The notes beneath the pieces are model-generated. The model did not search any database and was not told the DNA's origin. It worked only from the letters and a program-made list of their open reading frames with translations. The position numbers and the translations under genes were made by a program. A DNA stretch of 64,000 bases from Nitrosophilus kaiyonis (GTDB lineage: Bacteria > Campylobacterota > Campylobacteria > Campylobacterales > Nitratiruptoraceae), in NCBI RefSeq assembly GCF_027943725.1, contig NZ_AP025696.1, forward strand, positions 248,001 through 312,000, written 5' to 3'. Below are positions 24,206-33,259 of this stretch, piece by piece. Position 1 is the first letter of the stretch. The number at the start of each line of letters is the position of its first letter.

Positions 24206-25687
24206 CTATCTTTTTTTTGATTTTTCTATCTCCTTCATCCGTTTCTTTGTATATTCTGGCGATTGATGAAAGGTAACACCTGCCATCAATTCCGCATATA
24301 CATCTGGATATTCCCTTTCTAAGTCGTCTAGTGACTTCAATTCTGTCTTATACTCTCTTAATTGCTCTAACTTTTCCAAAAACTCATCATCAAATATCTC
24401 CCATGGAAATTTGGGATTTCCCACTTGTCCAAACTTTGCAGTCTCAATATATTTTACTTTCTTTGGATCATCTAAATGAAACTTTTTAATTATTCCTTCT
24501 GGAGACATATCTATATTATCTAAAATAAACTCTTCTATTCTTTTTCTATCTACACTCTCTGTTCCAAATGTATAAAGAGTAAAAGAGATTGGCTGAGATA
24601 CTCCAATAGCATATGATAATTGAACTTCTGCTCTTTTTGCCAGTCCTGCTTTTACAATATGTTTTGCTATCCATCTTGCCATATACATTGCACTTCTATC
24701 AACTTTTGTATAATCTTTACCGCTTTGAGCGCCTCCACCTATTCTTGCAGCTCCCCCATAACTATCTACAATAAGTTTTCTTCCTGTTAATCCGCAATCA
24801 TAAAGCGGTGAATGCTTAATATAACTTCCTGCAGGATTTATAAATATTTTTGCCTTTTTTAAATCATATTTATTAAATATTCCAGATTCAACTATTATTT
24901 TTTCAATAGCTGGTTTATTGATTTCTTTAAACAGTGTTGGAATTGATACTACAATTGCATCTATTCCTGTAACTTCTCCAGTTTGACTATCCTGCACAAC
25001 TGTAACTTGTGTTTTTATATCAATACCAAATATTCTATATCTTTTATCTTTTCTATCCAGCTCATAAAAATATTTAGCAAGGCTTCTTGCTAAATATATA
25101 GAAACTGGCAAATACTCAGTATCTTCATTATCTTCAGCATATCCAAACATGATGCCTTGATCTCCTGCTCCAATTGCCCCACCTCCTTTTTCTATACCAA
25201 CTGAAATCCTATATTCCTCTTCACTTTTGCGCAGATAATAAAAAGGATCATACATCTCTTCATTTGCATATACAGGTTTTTTATAACCAGAGGATTCATT
25301 GTATGGCTCACTTTTAGCTAAAGCTCTTTTCCACTTATCAACACCTTCTGCAATCTCAGGACTTTGTGGCCTAAGATTTATCTCTACATCTATATAAGGA
25401 AGCTTTAAAGAATCTTCTTTGGGAAAAGGATAATCTTCTGAATAACCAATTTGTCGTATTGTATTAATTACAATTTTTTTTATTTCATCATCTGATAAAG
25501 TTATACTAGAATTTATTTCTCCTCCTAGAATTACTTTGTTTCCAGCAATCATAGTCTCACATGCCACTCTGCTGTTTTTATCTTTTGATAGATATGCATC
25601 AACAATAGCATCAGAAATAATATCTGCTACTTTATCTGAATGTCCAGGACTTACACTTTCGCTTGTAAATAAAATTTTATCGGCCAT
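24206..25687 (-). CDS. metK: S-adenosylmethionine synthetase with a large insertion, island-borne
   Basis: A 493-aa enzyme making AdoMet from methionine and ATP, about 100 residues longer than usual (about 385-400). Motifs: FTSESVSPGHSDKVAD (Ser where most have Pro), GAGDQGIMFGYA, DIKTQVTVVQD, and a Campylobacter-type NPAGSYIKHSPLYDCGLTGRK with GGGAQSGKDYTKVDRS. About 50 extra residues (about 118-170, including MYDPFYYLRKSEEEYR) sit before GAGDQG, and the C-terminus is extended (EYTKKRMKEIEKSKKR). The start at 25687 is preceded by AAAGGA. It is divergent from an adenine methylase gene, its possible consumer. Whether it is the cell's only MetK cannot be seen here. Confidence 0.9.
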   Translation of the reverse strand: MADKILFTSESVSPGHSDKVADIISDAIVDAYLSKDKNSRVACETMIAGNKVILGGEINSSITLSDDEIKKIVINTIRQIGYSEDYPFPKEDSLKLPYIDVEINLRPQSPEIAEGVDKWKRALAKSEPYNESSGYKKPVYANEEMYDPFYYLRKSEEEYRISVGIEKGGGAIGAGDQGIMFGYAEDNEDTEYLPVSIYLARSLAKYFYELDRKDKRYRIFGIDIKTQVTVVQDSQTGEVTGIDAIVVSIPTLFKEINKPAIEKIIVESGIFNKYDLKKAKIFINPAGSYIKHSPLYDCGLTGRKLIVDSYGGAARIGGGAQSGKDYTKVDRSAMYMARWIAKHIVKAGLAKRAEVQLSYAIGVSQPISFTLYTFGTESVDRKRIEEFILDNIDMSPEGIIKKFHLDDPKKVKYIETAKFGQVGNPKFPWEIFDDEFLEKLEQLREYKTELKSLDDLEREYPDVYAELMAGVTFHQSPEYTKKRMKEIEKSKKR

Positions 25688-25716
25688 TTTTTTTCCTTTC
25701 ATATTTATTTTGAAAT

Positions 25717-25754
25717 ATTATAGGAGATATTTTAATTTTAAAGTTTGATATAAT
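25717..25754. promoter_or_regulatory. Divergent -10 boxes for metK and the methylase
   Basis: TATAAT occurs on the minus strand at 25717-25722 (about 30 bp before metK) and on the plus strand at 25749-25754 (about 35 bp before the methylase ATG). The 26-bp gap means a protein bound there could control both genes. Confidence 0.55.
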
Positions 25755-25788
25755 TATGAATACATTATGTATTTAAATAAAGGCTAAC

Positions 25789-27453
25789 ATGAAAAGTTTA
25801 TATGATATAGCTTTATTATTAAAAAAATATCTAGGGTCTAGCTTACATGCTCTTTTATATACATTAGAGCTTGCAATAATAAAAAAGTATTTGCCCCAAA
25901 TTATTGATGATTTAAAAAAAGAAAAAGATAAAAAGAAGCTATCAGTAATATTAAATAAAGGATATTATGAGTTAAATCTGCCTCATAAAATAACTGAGAT
26001 AGAAGAAAATTTTCCTATAGATAAAATAGTAAAATATTTAATAGATGCAAAAATAGATTTTAAAAATATACAAGAGTTTATAGAAAAATTTACAATTGAG
26101 AAAAAATCAAACGATATTTACAAATATTCTACTCCTATTGAATTAAAAAAGTTAATGGTTGATATACTTGATATAAAAGAGAATGAAACTATTTATAATC
26201 CTGCATTTGGTATAGGAGGATTTTTTTTAAATATATCTAAATCAAATAAAAATGTTTCAATATATGGCGAAGATTATGAAGGTATAAATAGAGTAATTGC
26301 AGGTCTTACCGCTCAGCTGGCAGGTATTAAAAAATGCAATTTAAAAGTAGGCAATGTTATTACAAATTCATATTGGTGCAATAAAAATGAATGTAAAAAG
26401 TTTGATAAGGTAATATGCAACCCTCCAGTTAATGCTCCATTTTCTCCAGATATAATAAAAGATGATTTTAGATTTAGATACTTTGGTATTCCTTCACTAA
26501 ATGCTTCTGAATTTCTTTTTGTTGAGCATATTTTATCAACAATGAAGAAAAAAGCTGTTATTTTAATTAGAGAATCTTTACTGCAAAGAGGCTCTAAAGA
26601 AGCAAAAATAAGAACAAAAATAGCATATGAAGGATTAATTGAAGCAATTGTTCTACTTCCAAAAGGAATTATCCCTTATATAAAAGAGAATTTAGCATTA
26701 TGTATTTTGTCAAGAAATAATAAAGAGATATTTTTTGTAGATGCAAACAGACCATATTTTATTAAAAGAGTAGGAAAAAGAAATACAATTTATAGAATAG
26801 ATGAATTAAAAGATATTGTTTTAAACAGATATAAAAAAGATTTCACTTTAAATGTTCCTATTAATAAAATATCTCCGCTATCTTTATCTCCTTCATATTA
26901 TTTAAAAGATAAAAAAAGTGATGAAGAAATATATTTAAAAGATATAGCAGATTCAATATATAGAGTCCAAAGAGTTTCAAATTATAAAAAAGATTTTTTA
27001 AAATATTGTGAAATTGGTTTAAAAGATATTCCTAAATATAACTATATCATAGAATGCAACAATATTAGAAAAGGAGATAAAAAGAAGGTATTAAAATTTG
27101 CATTGAAAAAAAATGATATTTTAATTCCTTTAAGAAAAGGGGCAAATGTTATAGGGATTGTAGGTAAAACAGATAAATTATTGATTCCAAATTCTGGAAT
27201 TATGGTTATAAGGTTAAAAAATATATATGATGCTTATGGTTTGTATCTGTATCTGCAATCAGAAAAAGGGAAAAAAGAGCTTCAAAAACTGTATGATGAA
27301 GCTCCAAATAAAGCATTAAATAAAGATCTGCTAGAGACTCTGATTATTCCAAAATATATATTTACCAATGCAAAAGAGAAGTTTGAGAAAATAAAAAGAT
27401 ACCAAGAAAAAATAGAGATACTGAAAAAGCAAATAAATTTATGTCTGAATTGA
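25789..27453 (+). CDS. N6-adenine DNA methyltransferase with fused specificity-like domain
   Basis: A 554-aa HsdM-like protein. The helical N-terminus (1-110) is followed by the AdoMet-binding motif YNPAFGIGGFFLNI (usually DPACGTGGFL), YGEDYEGINRVIAGLTAQLAGI, and motif IV CNPPVNAPF (211-214), where the family normally has NPPF or NPPY. The C-terminal third (about 375-554) resembles a type I S-subunit half: EIYLKDIADSIYRVQRVS, LKKNDILIPLRKG and a final coiled coil. It would thus carry its own target recognition. No nuclease is adjacent except the helicase downstream. The NPPV motif may weaken or alter activity. It is divergent from metK. Confidence 0.78.
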   Translation: MKSLYDIALLLKKYLGSSLHALLYTLELAIIKKYLPQIIDDLKKEKDKKKLSVILNKGYYELNLPHKITEIEENFPIDKIVKYLIDAKIDFKNIQEFIEKFTIEKKSNDIYKYSTPIELKKLMVDILDIKENETIYNPAFGIGGFFLNISKSNKNVSIYGEDYEGINRVIAGLTAQLAGIKKCNLKVGNVITNSYWCNKNECKKFDKVICNPPVNAPFSPDIIKDDFRFRYFGIPSLNASEFLFVEHILSTMKKKAVILIRESLLQRGSKEAKIRTKIAYEGLIEAIVLLPKGIIPYIKENLALCILSRNNKEIFFVDANRPYFIKRVGKRNTIYRIDELKDIVLNRYKKDFTLNVPINKISPLSLSPSYYLKDKKSDEEIYLKDIADSIYRVQRVSNYKKDFLKYCEIGLKDIPKYNYIIECNNIRKGDKKKVLKFALKKNDILIPLRKGANVIGIVGKTDKLLIPNSGIMVIRLKNIYDAYGLYLYLQSEKGKKELQKLYDEAPNKALNKDLLETLIIPKYIFTNAKEKFEKIKRYQEKIEILKKQINLCLN

Positions 27454-27786
27454 ATTAAATTTATTAATATTATTAGTAATCATAAAATTCAATAAATTTT
27501 ATTGCTTGTTGAAAAGCTGTATAATCTTAATATCATAAGTCTTTTTTTATGATGTGCTTTATTGTTCGATTCCGCCCATGGCTTCCACTCTCATAATTCT
27601 ATAAAATCGAATCTTCAAAGCAATTTCAAAAGAGATTTAAGGTTTGACTTCAAATAAAAAAATAACCCATAGGTAACCAAAATTTTATTTTATTTTGAAT
27701 CATTATATATTTTATTTTACTTCTAATTCAAAATATAAAAGCTGAAAAATATTCGGCATTAACAATTGGTAAGAATTATAATGAAA
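27454..27786. other. Noncoding stretch after the methylase gene
   Basis: 333 bp between convergent genes. About the first 110 bp recur in decayed form at 31893-32016, including TATAAT (27520-27525) and a hairpin at 27532-27553 (7-bp stem ATCATAA/TTATGAT, 8-base loop). Next comes a stretch like the 3' end of a tRNA: GTTCGATTCC at 27564-27573 and CCA at 27585-27587. The remainder shows nothing recognisable. Confidence 0.5.
27532..27553 (+). terminator. Hairpin after the methylase gene
   Basis: Stem 27532-27538 / 27547-27553 with a T-rich loop, about 80 bp after the stop. A matching hairpin is kept at 31979-32000 after the decayed second copy. A TATAAT box just upstream leaves open that it belongs to a short transcript of its own. 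Confidence 0.45.
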
Positions 27787-30753
27787 TCAAGAGTTTTTAG
27801 TAATTTTTATTACTTCGAAAATTTCTTCCAAATATTTTGCTTCTTTGTAATTAATTTTTTCTCTAAGCTTTAAAGGTATTTTAAAAAAATCAGATCTTTT
27901 TATAGGTTTTTTCTCAATAAAAATATCTATCATTTCATCAGATAAAAGCGTACTTTTATCTAATGATAATTCTTTTGTAATTTTTTCTTTTAAATCAAAC
28001 AATTTCAATTTTAATTCATTATCTATGGATTTTTGATTTAAATTACTTCTTGTTTCATTACTGGTTACATTGTTTTTAACAGTTTTTTTATTTTTCTTTT
28101 TTTGAAATTGTTCTGGAATGGATGTAGTATATGTACACCTATGACTTTTAAAATTTTCACAGCCATAAAAAATCTCTCCGTGTCTGTTTTTTCTTTTAAC
28201 TAATATTCCACCGCATTTAGGACATAATAAAACTTTTTCATTATTTAAATACTTATTTTCTACTTCATAATGGTCATTTAGAAACTCTTTAATAAAAATA
28301 GATGGGTTATTCTTGTTAGTAACAATATGTACTTCATCTTTTGCCCTTGTGAGAGCCACATAAAAAAGTCTTCTCTCTTCTGCAAACGGATAATCTTCTA
28401 TATTAGACATTGCAAGTGTAACAATTGGGTCATTGCTTATCATAGAAGGAAAACCTAATATATCATGAATAACTCTATTTATAATTACAATATCTGACTC
28501 TAAACCTTTAGCTTTATGAACAGACATTGGTCTGAATTTGATATGTTGGTATTTTTTTTTAATGTCAGATAAATTAACATTATAAGAGTATTTATTTCTT
28601 CCTAATATCAAACAGCTTTTATATTTATCAATTTCAATATTATCTAAAATAAACGATATATTGCTTTCTGAATTTTCGATATCATCAAACCACCAGATAA
28701 AAATTTTGGGTTTATCTGTTTTTTTTATTGTTTGAATGTTCTTTTTTATTTGATAAGGATTTTTTTGTATAAATTTTTGTGCTACCTCATTAATTTTATT
28801 ATTGAATCGAAAAGTACAGTCTAAAGTGATTTTTTCAGTATTGCCAAAAAAGTCTAAAAAATTGTAAAAAATGGAAATATCACCTCCAGCATATCTATTT
28901 ATTGCTTGCCAATCATCTCCAACTGCTGTAAATATAGTGTCTGTCTTGTTTTTTAATGCTTTAACTAGTTTCGCTCTTGCTACAGAAATATCCTGAAATT
29001 CGTCAACAAGTATAGCTCTGTATGTTGATATGTATTTTCCAGATTCTACATACTCTACTGCCTTGTTAATCATATCCTCAAAATCTATAACATTTTCTCT
29101 TTTGTTTTTTTCTTCATACTGTTCCATTATAAGGAAGATTATTTTTATAAAAGCTTTGAGCCTATCATCGTTTTTTGCTCTTTTTTCCAATTCATTTTTC
29201 CCAATATGCGAAGATTTATAATGTGTTATGAAAGTCGCTATGTTTTTTGATAGTTCATTTACTAATCCTCTTTTATTGAGAGTTTTGAGTGCCTGTTTAA
29301 AGCTAATTGGTTTAAATTTTACATTGTAGTTTTTCAATTTATTATATAAGTTCTTTAGAAGCTGATTATATTTCTTTTCATAACTGTATGTTTCTATCAT
29401 AATAGTATTATATTTTTGGTGTATTTTTCTTTTCCATTCAATTCCTTTGATATATTTTTCTTTATCGATATAAGGGGCTGGATTATTATTTTCATCAATA
29501 CCAAAATGTTCTATATAAATATCATATTCAGGAAGATAGAAATCTGGTCTATATTGTCTATATTGTCTATTAGCAGTATTAAATTTATAAGAATATTCAT
29601 AAATGTATTTAATTTGATTAAGATAAAGAAAATTCGCTATTTCGCACTCTTCATAGCTTTTAACTTTTTCATTATTCAATGTAACGATATCATTATTTTT
29701 TAGATAGTTTTGATATTCATTTTCTGATTTAAATTCATATTTACTGATATAGTTTGCAAAAGGCCTATAAAAAAAGCTCATAAAATTTTTATAAAACCCA
29801 TTATTTGTTTTTAATAAATATTTAATAATTTCTTCAATTACTTTTGCTTTTAAAGAGTCATCTTCTGCCCATTTTGCAACTGAAGGTTTCACATCTTCAA
29901 CTTTAGTAATTATATTCATACCAAGTGAATGAAATGTAGAAATTGACATATTGTCCAAATTTAATCTTTTTTTCACTCTTTCTTTTAATTCTTCCGATGC
30001 TTTATTATTAAAAGCCATTACAAGTATTTCATTTGGTTTGAAATTATATTTTTGAATTAAATAGCCTATTTTTGCAACTATTACACTAGTTTTTCCAGAT
30101 CCTGCTCCAGCAATAACAAGGTTATTTTCTTCGTTTGTAATAACTGCTAATCTCTGATTCTTAGTTAAACGGTTTTTCTCTATAGAATCAAAGTATTTTT
30201 TATAAGTGATTAGTTCTTTATCTATGAAGTTTTTATTATGCTCTCTTCTATATCTTTCACTATTATGAACAATTTGAAATAAATTTTCAAAAATTGAACT
30301 ATTAGATAAAGATTTTGGTAGTTCATTTATGTGGTTTATCTCTGGCAATTTTTGTAATATTAATTTTTTTTTATCTTCTAGTTTTTTCTGTTGTAAGTAT
30401 TTATTATCTATTTCTTGAAATATTTGATTGAATAAATTTTTTGCTATATGAATATTTTCTTCAAGATATTTTTGAGATAAAACTGATGTCAGAGCATTAT
30501 ATAGTTTTCTCGCATCATCTTTTGCTAACCATTCAATCTTAATTATTCTTTCATTATTTAGCTCTATTTTTATTTCATTCCAAAAACCCCAGATGTTACC
30601 TATTGGAAATACTTTTCTTATTTCTTTTATAGGATATCTTTTAATACTTCCAGATTTAATAGGTACCATAGTAAGATAGTTATCATCTACAGATATTTTT
30701 GAATAACGAGTAAGTATTTTATTTACAATTCCTATTTGTAAAGTAAAATTCAT
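27787..30753 (-). CDS. Helicase-IV-type UvrD/Rep helicase with nuclease-like insert, zinc ribbon and HRDC domain
   Basis: A 988-aa superfamily 1 helicase. The N-terminal 1-190 resembles the helicase IV lead domain. Walker A is AGAGSGKTS (215-223) and Walker B LVDEFQD (584-588); later motifs are FRPMSVHKAKGLE and RRLFYVALTRAKDEV. The insert at 365-460 has E371, PDFYLP (Asp404) and IYIEHFG (Glu415), a PD-(D/E)XK-like pattern known from helicase IV proteins. After the core come a topoisomerase-type zinc ribbon (CPKCGG...YGCENF...C) and an HRDC-like helical domain at the C-terminus. It may process DNA ends or act in defence beside the methylase. It is the only gene on this strand between the methylase and its decayed copy, apart from the lipoprotein. 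Confidence 0.85.
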   Translation of the reverse strand: MNFTLQIGIVNKILTRYSKISVDDNYLTMVPIKSGSIKRYPIKEIRKVFPIGNIWGFWNEIKIELNNERIIKIEWLAKDDARKLYNALTSVLSQKYLEENIHIAKNLFNQIFQEIDNKYLQQKKLEDKKKLILQKLPEINHINELPKSLSNSSIFENLFQIVHNSERYRREHNKNFIDKELITYKKYFDSIEKNRLTKNQRLAVITNEENNLVIAGAGSGKTSVIVAKIGYLIQKYNFKPNEILVMAFNNKASEELKERVKKRLNLDNMSISTFHSLGMNIITKVEDVKPSVAKWAEDDSLKAKVIEEIIKYLLKTNNGFYKNFMSFFYRPFANYISKYEFKSENEYQNYLKNNDIVTLNNEKVKSYEECEIANFLYLNQIKYIYEYSYKFNTANRQYRQYRPDFYLPEYDIYIEHFGIDENNNPAPYIDKEKYIKGIEWKRKIHQKYNTIMIETYSYEKKYNQLLKNLYNKLKNYNVKFKPISFKQALKTLNKRGLVNELSKNIATFITHYKSSHIGKNELEKRAKNDDRLKAFIKIIFLIMEQYEEKNKRENVIDFEDMINKAVEYVESGKYISTYRAILVDEFQDISVARAKLVKALKNKTDTIFTAVGDDWQAINRYAGGDISIFYNFLDFFGNTEKITLDCTFRFNNKINEVAQKFIQKNPYQIKKNIQTIKKTDKPKIFIWWFDDIENSESNISFILDNIEIDKYKSCLILGRNKYSYNVNLSDIKKKYQHIKFRPMSVHKAKGLESDIVIINRVIHDILGFPSMISNDPIVTLAMSNIEDYPFAEERRLFYVALTRAKDEVHIVTNKNNPSIFIKEFLNDHYEVENKYLNNEKVLLCPKCGGILVKRKNRHGEIFYGCENFKSHRCTYTTSIPEQFQKKKNKKTVKNNVTSNETRSNLNQKSIDNELKLKLFDLKEKITKELSLDKSTLLSDEMIDIFIEKKPIKRSDFFKIPLKLREKINYKEAKYLEEIFEVIKITKNS

Positions 30754-31091
30754 GAAAAAGCCATTTAGATTAAATGTTTATACAATTTAGGCTGAATATT
30801 CTTTTTCATTCTTTATCTCTTTTTGTTTAATAAAGATTTATATTGGCATATTTTCTGTCGATATTATTTATTATTTGACCTTAGTATTTTTTACTCTTTA
30901 ATACCTGCTTTTTTAAATAATTTGACAATATTATGATAGCAGTTTTCTATAATTAAAAACAAAACTATTGCTTAATTATTAAAATCAAACAATTTTGTTT
31001 AATAAAGATAACTTTTTATAAATATTAGAATTAAATATTCAAATCCTGCCTCTATTAAAATACAAAGATACAAAACACAATTGAACTAATC
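30754..31091. other. Noncoding stretch between helicase and lipoprotein genes
   Basis: 338 bp, extremely AT-rich, no gene. A 17-bp direct repeat TTTTGTTTAATAAAGAT occurs at 30821-30837 and 30993-31009. The helicase promoter should be here, but no box is convincing. Confidence 0.5.
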
Positions 31092-31535
31092 CTAAAACTG
31101 AATTTTATATTTATTACCTTTGTTATCTTTTCCTACTCCATAACCATGACCTGTCCATGGATCTACTACATAAACAATATCAATTATTATTCCTTCTCCT
31201 GAAACTATAGCGCTCCCAAATTGTTTTCCTGGTTGATTAAATGAAAAACCTTGTGCTATTGCCCATGCATATTGATTGTCATTAGATGCAGCACTTCCAT
31301 TAATCAATGCATAATTATAATTAGTATCGTTTATGGTAGAATATTCTCCTTTAAGTACTGTTCCATTTGACATCTTTAAAGTAATTTCACCATGTCCAAT
31401 TCCATAGTCTTTAAAAGAAGCAGTCAAAACATTACCTGTATTTAAATTATATAATCTTGCATGTCTTGTACATCCATTAAAAATTATTAATATGATTATT
31501 GAAAATAAAAAAAGTAATATTTTATTAGAAAACAT
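31092..31535 (-). CDS. Putative lipoprotein of unknown function
   Basis: A 147-aa protein with a hydrophobic leader and a lipobox-like IIFNGC at about residue 22. The mature part is glycine- and tyrosine-rich (SFKDYGIGHGEITLKMSNGTVLKGEYSTI...SGEGIIIDIVYVVDPWTGHGYGVGKDNKG) and looks like a small beta-sandwich. Similar short lipoproteins occur scattered in Proteobacteria without known function. It lies upstream of the helicase on the same strand, 338 bp apart. Membrane-anchored, side unknown. Confidence 0.65.
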   Translation of the reverse strand: MFSNKILLFLFSIIILIIFNGCTRHARLYNLNTGNVLTASFKDYGIGHGEITLKMSNGTVLKGEYSTINDTNYNYALINGSAASNDNQYAWAIAQGFSFNQPGKQFGSAIVSGEGIIIDIVYVVDPWTGHGYGVGKDNKGNKYKIQF

Positions 31536-31682
31536 AACAATTACCTTTGATATCTTTTTAAAAAATATTTTCTAATTTAATATTACCTAATTTTTTACCT
31601 CTATACAAATCTATTCCTCATATGAAATGATATTAAGCACAATTTTTTGTTTATTAGTGTTTAAAAACTTTTTAAAACTAAC

Positions 31683-32000
31683 TTAAAAGATGCAAAAATT
31701 AATGAAGATATATATTTAAAAGATATAGTAAATTCAATATATAGAGTCTAAAGAGTTTCAAATTATAAAAAAGTGTTTTTAAAATATTATAAAATTGATT
31801 TAAAAGATATTTTTCAATGTGATTGAGAAAATAAAAAGATATCAAGAAAAAATAGAGATATTAAAAAATCAAATAAATTTGTATCTAAATTGAATTAAAT
31901 CCAATTTACTAATAACATCCTCTCATCATAAAGCTAAATAAGTTTTATTGCTTATTGAATGGTTGTATAATCTTTAATATCATAAGCCTTTTTTTATGAT
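31683..32000 (+). pseudogene. Decayed second copy of the methylase 3' end and downstream sequence
   Basis: Bases 31683-31812 align to the methylase gene at about 26898-27030 (shared TATATTTAAAAGATATAG, AGAGTTTCAAATTATAAAA). A codon CAA has become TAA, and about 350 bp are then missing. Bases 31823-31893 align to the last 70 bp of the gene, up to TGAATTAAAT, and 31893-32016 continue into the same downstream sequence with its TATAAT and hairpin. It is clearly a dead copy, lacking the first 1.1 kb of the gene. Together with the intact gene it brackets the helicase and lipoprotein genes. Confidence 0.8.
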
Positions 32001-32136
32001 GTCGCTTTATTGTTCAATTTATTTGATAAATTTTATGTAAATACTTTTCAATCATCTAATTTTTCAAGTCATTTTACTATTTTTTGACTTAAGTAATTAA
32101 AATTTTGTATTATAAAAAAAACATAAGGAATAACTT

Positions 32137-32874
32137 ATGGATTTTTCTTCTATACTCAAAAAAATATCTCTTTTTGCAATAATATTTGTAGCTAGTAACT
32201 CATTAGCCGATTTTATTGATGATGGAATAAAAGCATTAGAAGCTAGGGACTACAATAATGCTTTTAAATTTTTTAAAAAAGCATGCGATATTAGAGATGG
32301 ATTAGGATGCAATGAAATTGGGTACATGTATTTTAAAGGCAAAGGAGTTAAAAGAGATTCTTTTAAAGCTGTTGAATTTTATAAAAAAGCATGTAATCTT
32401 AAAAATGGACGAGGATGCAACAATCTTGGAGTCATGTATGAGCTAGGCAAAGGAGTCAAAAAAAATCCCTTTAAAGCTGCAAAATTTTATCATAAGGCTT
32501 GTAATTTGAAAAATGGAGGAGGATGCTATGGACTTGGACGTTTATATGAAATAGGTAGAGGGGTTAAAAGAAACCCTTTTAAAGCCGTTGAACTTTTTGA
32601 AAAAGCATGTAAACTTTGGAATGGACAAGGATGTAGTAATCTTGGTGTTATGTATTTAGATGGGAAAGTAGTAAAAAAAGACCCTTTTAAAGCTGTGAAA
32701 CTTTTCCAAAAAGCTTGTAATCTTTGGAATGGAGAAGGATGCTATAATCTTGCTCTTATGTATGAATTTGGTATAGGAGTAAAGAAAGATATTTCGAAAG
32801 CTATTATGTACTACGGAAATGCATGTGATTTAAAAGTAGAAGAAGGCTGTGAAAATTATGCAAGATTAAAATAG
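32137..32874 (+). CDS. Sel1-repeat cysteine-rich protein, Hcp-like
   Basis: A 245-aa secreted protein with a signal peptide (ending VASNSLA) and six Sel1-type repeats of 36 aa (for example FKAVEFYKKACNLKNGRGCNNLGVMYELGKGVKK). Each repeat carries two cysteines eight positions apart (AC-x7-C), the alpha/alpha disulfide pattern of Helicobacter cysteine-rich proteins. These are exported and some bind penicillin or act on host cells; in a free-living relative the role is unknown. It is the last gene before the right end of the island. AAGGAA precedes the ATG. Confidence 0.88.
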   Translation: MDFSSILKKISLFAIIFVASNSLADFIDDGIKALEARDYNNAFKFFKKACDIRDGLGCNEIGYMYFKGKGVKRDSFKAVEFYKKACNLKNGRGCNNLGVMYELGKGVKKNPFKAAKFYHKACNLKNGGGCYGLGRLYEIGRGVKRNPFKAVELFEKACKLWNGQGCSNLGVMYLDGKVVKKDPFKAVKLFQKACNLWNGEGCYNLALMYEFGIGVKKDISKAIMYYGNACDLKVEEGCENYARLK

Positions 32875-33259
32875 TTTAATATTTGACATATCATCATTTT
32901 GGTTCCTTTTAATTAAAATTTTATAAAATTTTTAAATATATATCATTTTAGCGAAAAAAAAGTTGTTAGGAAGAAATATTAGTTATTTGTTCTGACAGAA
33001 ACAATATTTATTTTAATAATAAGTAGCAAATATAATCATAAGTTAGATTGTATTCCTTATGTCAATAAATAGTGTAATTAGTTCGTATCCCACTGCTATT
33101 ATTCAAACTTCATAAAAAAATACTATAATAAATACTATTTATGTAATGATATAACTTTAATTTCCAATAATGGGTAGCAATAGGGTAGCAAAACTACTTT
33201 ATTTATTTCCTTAAAAAGCCCTATTAAGTCCTATTTTATAGAAGATTTTTGAGATTTTT
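32875..33259. other. Noncoding right end of the island
   Basis: 385 bp without a gene. It contains the right arm-site repeat (33171-33193); otherwise AT-rich sequence with no hairpin or promoter I can support. Confidence 0.5.
33171..33193. repeat. Right 23-bp internal repeat, probable integrase arm sites
   Basis: Perfect copy of 17280-17302, two GGGTAGCAA words 11 bp apart, 67 bp inside the right boundary repeat and in the same orientation. Confidence 0.7.

Noticed and set aside
31536-32136. A small intact gene between lipoprotein and Sel1 protein
   Set aside because: The coding-like signal is the decayed methylase copy, with an in-frame stop and a large deletion.
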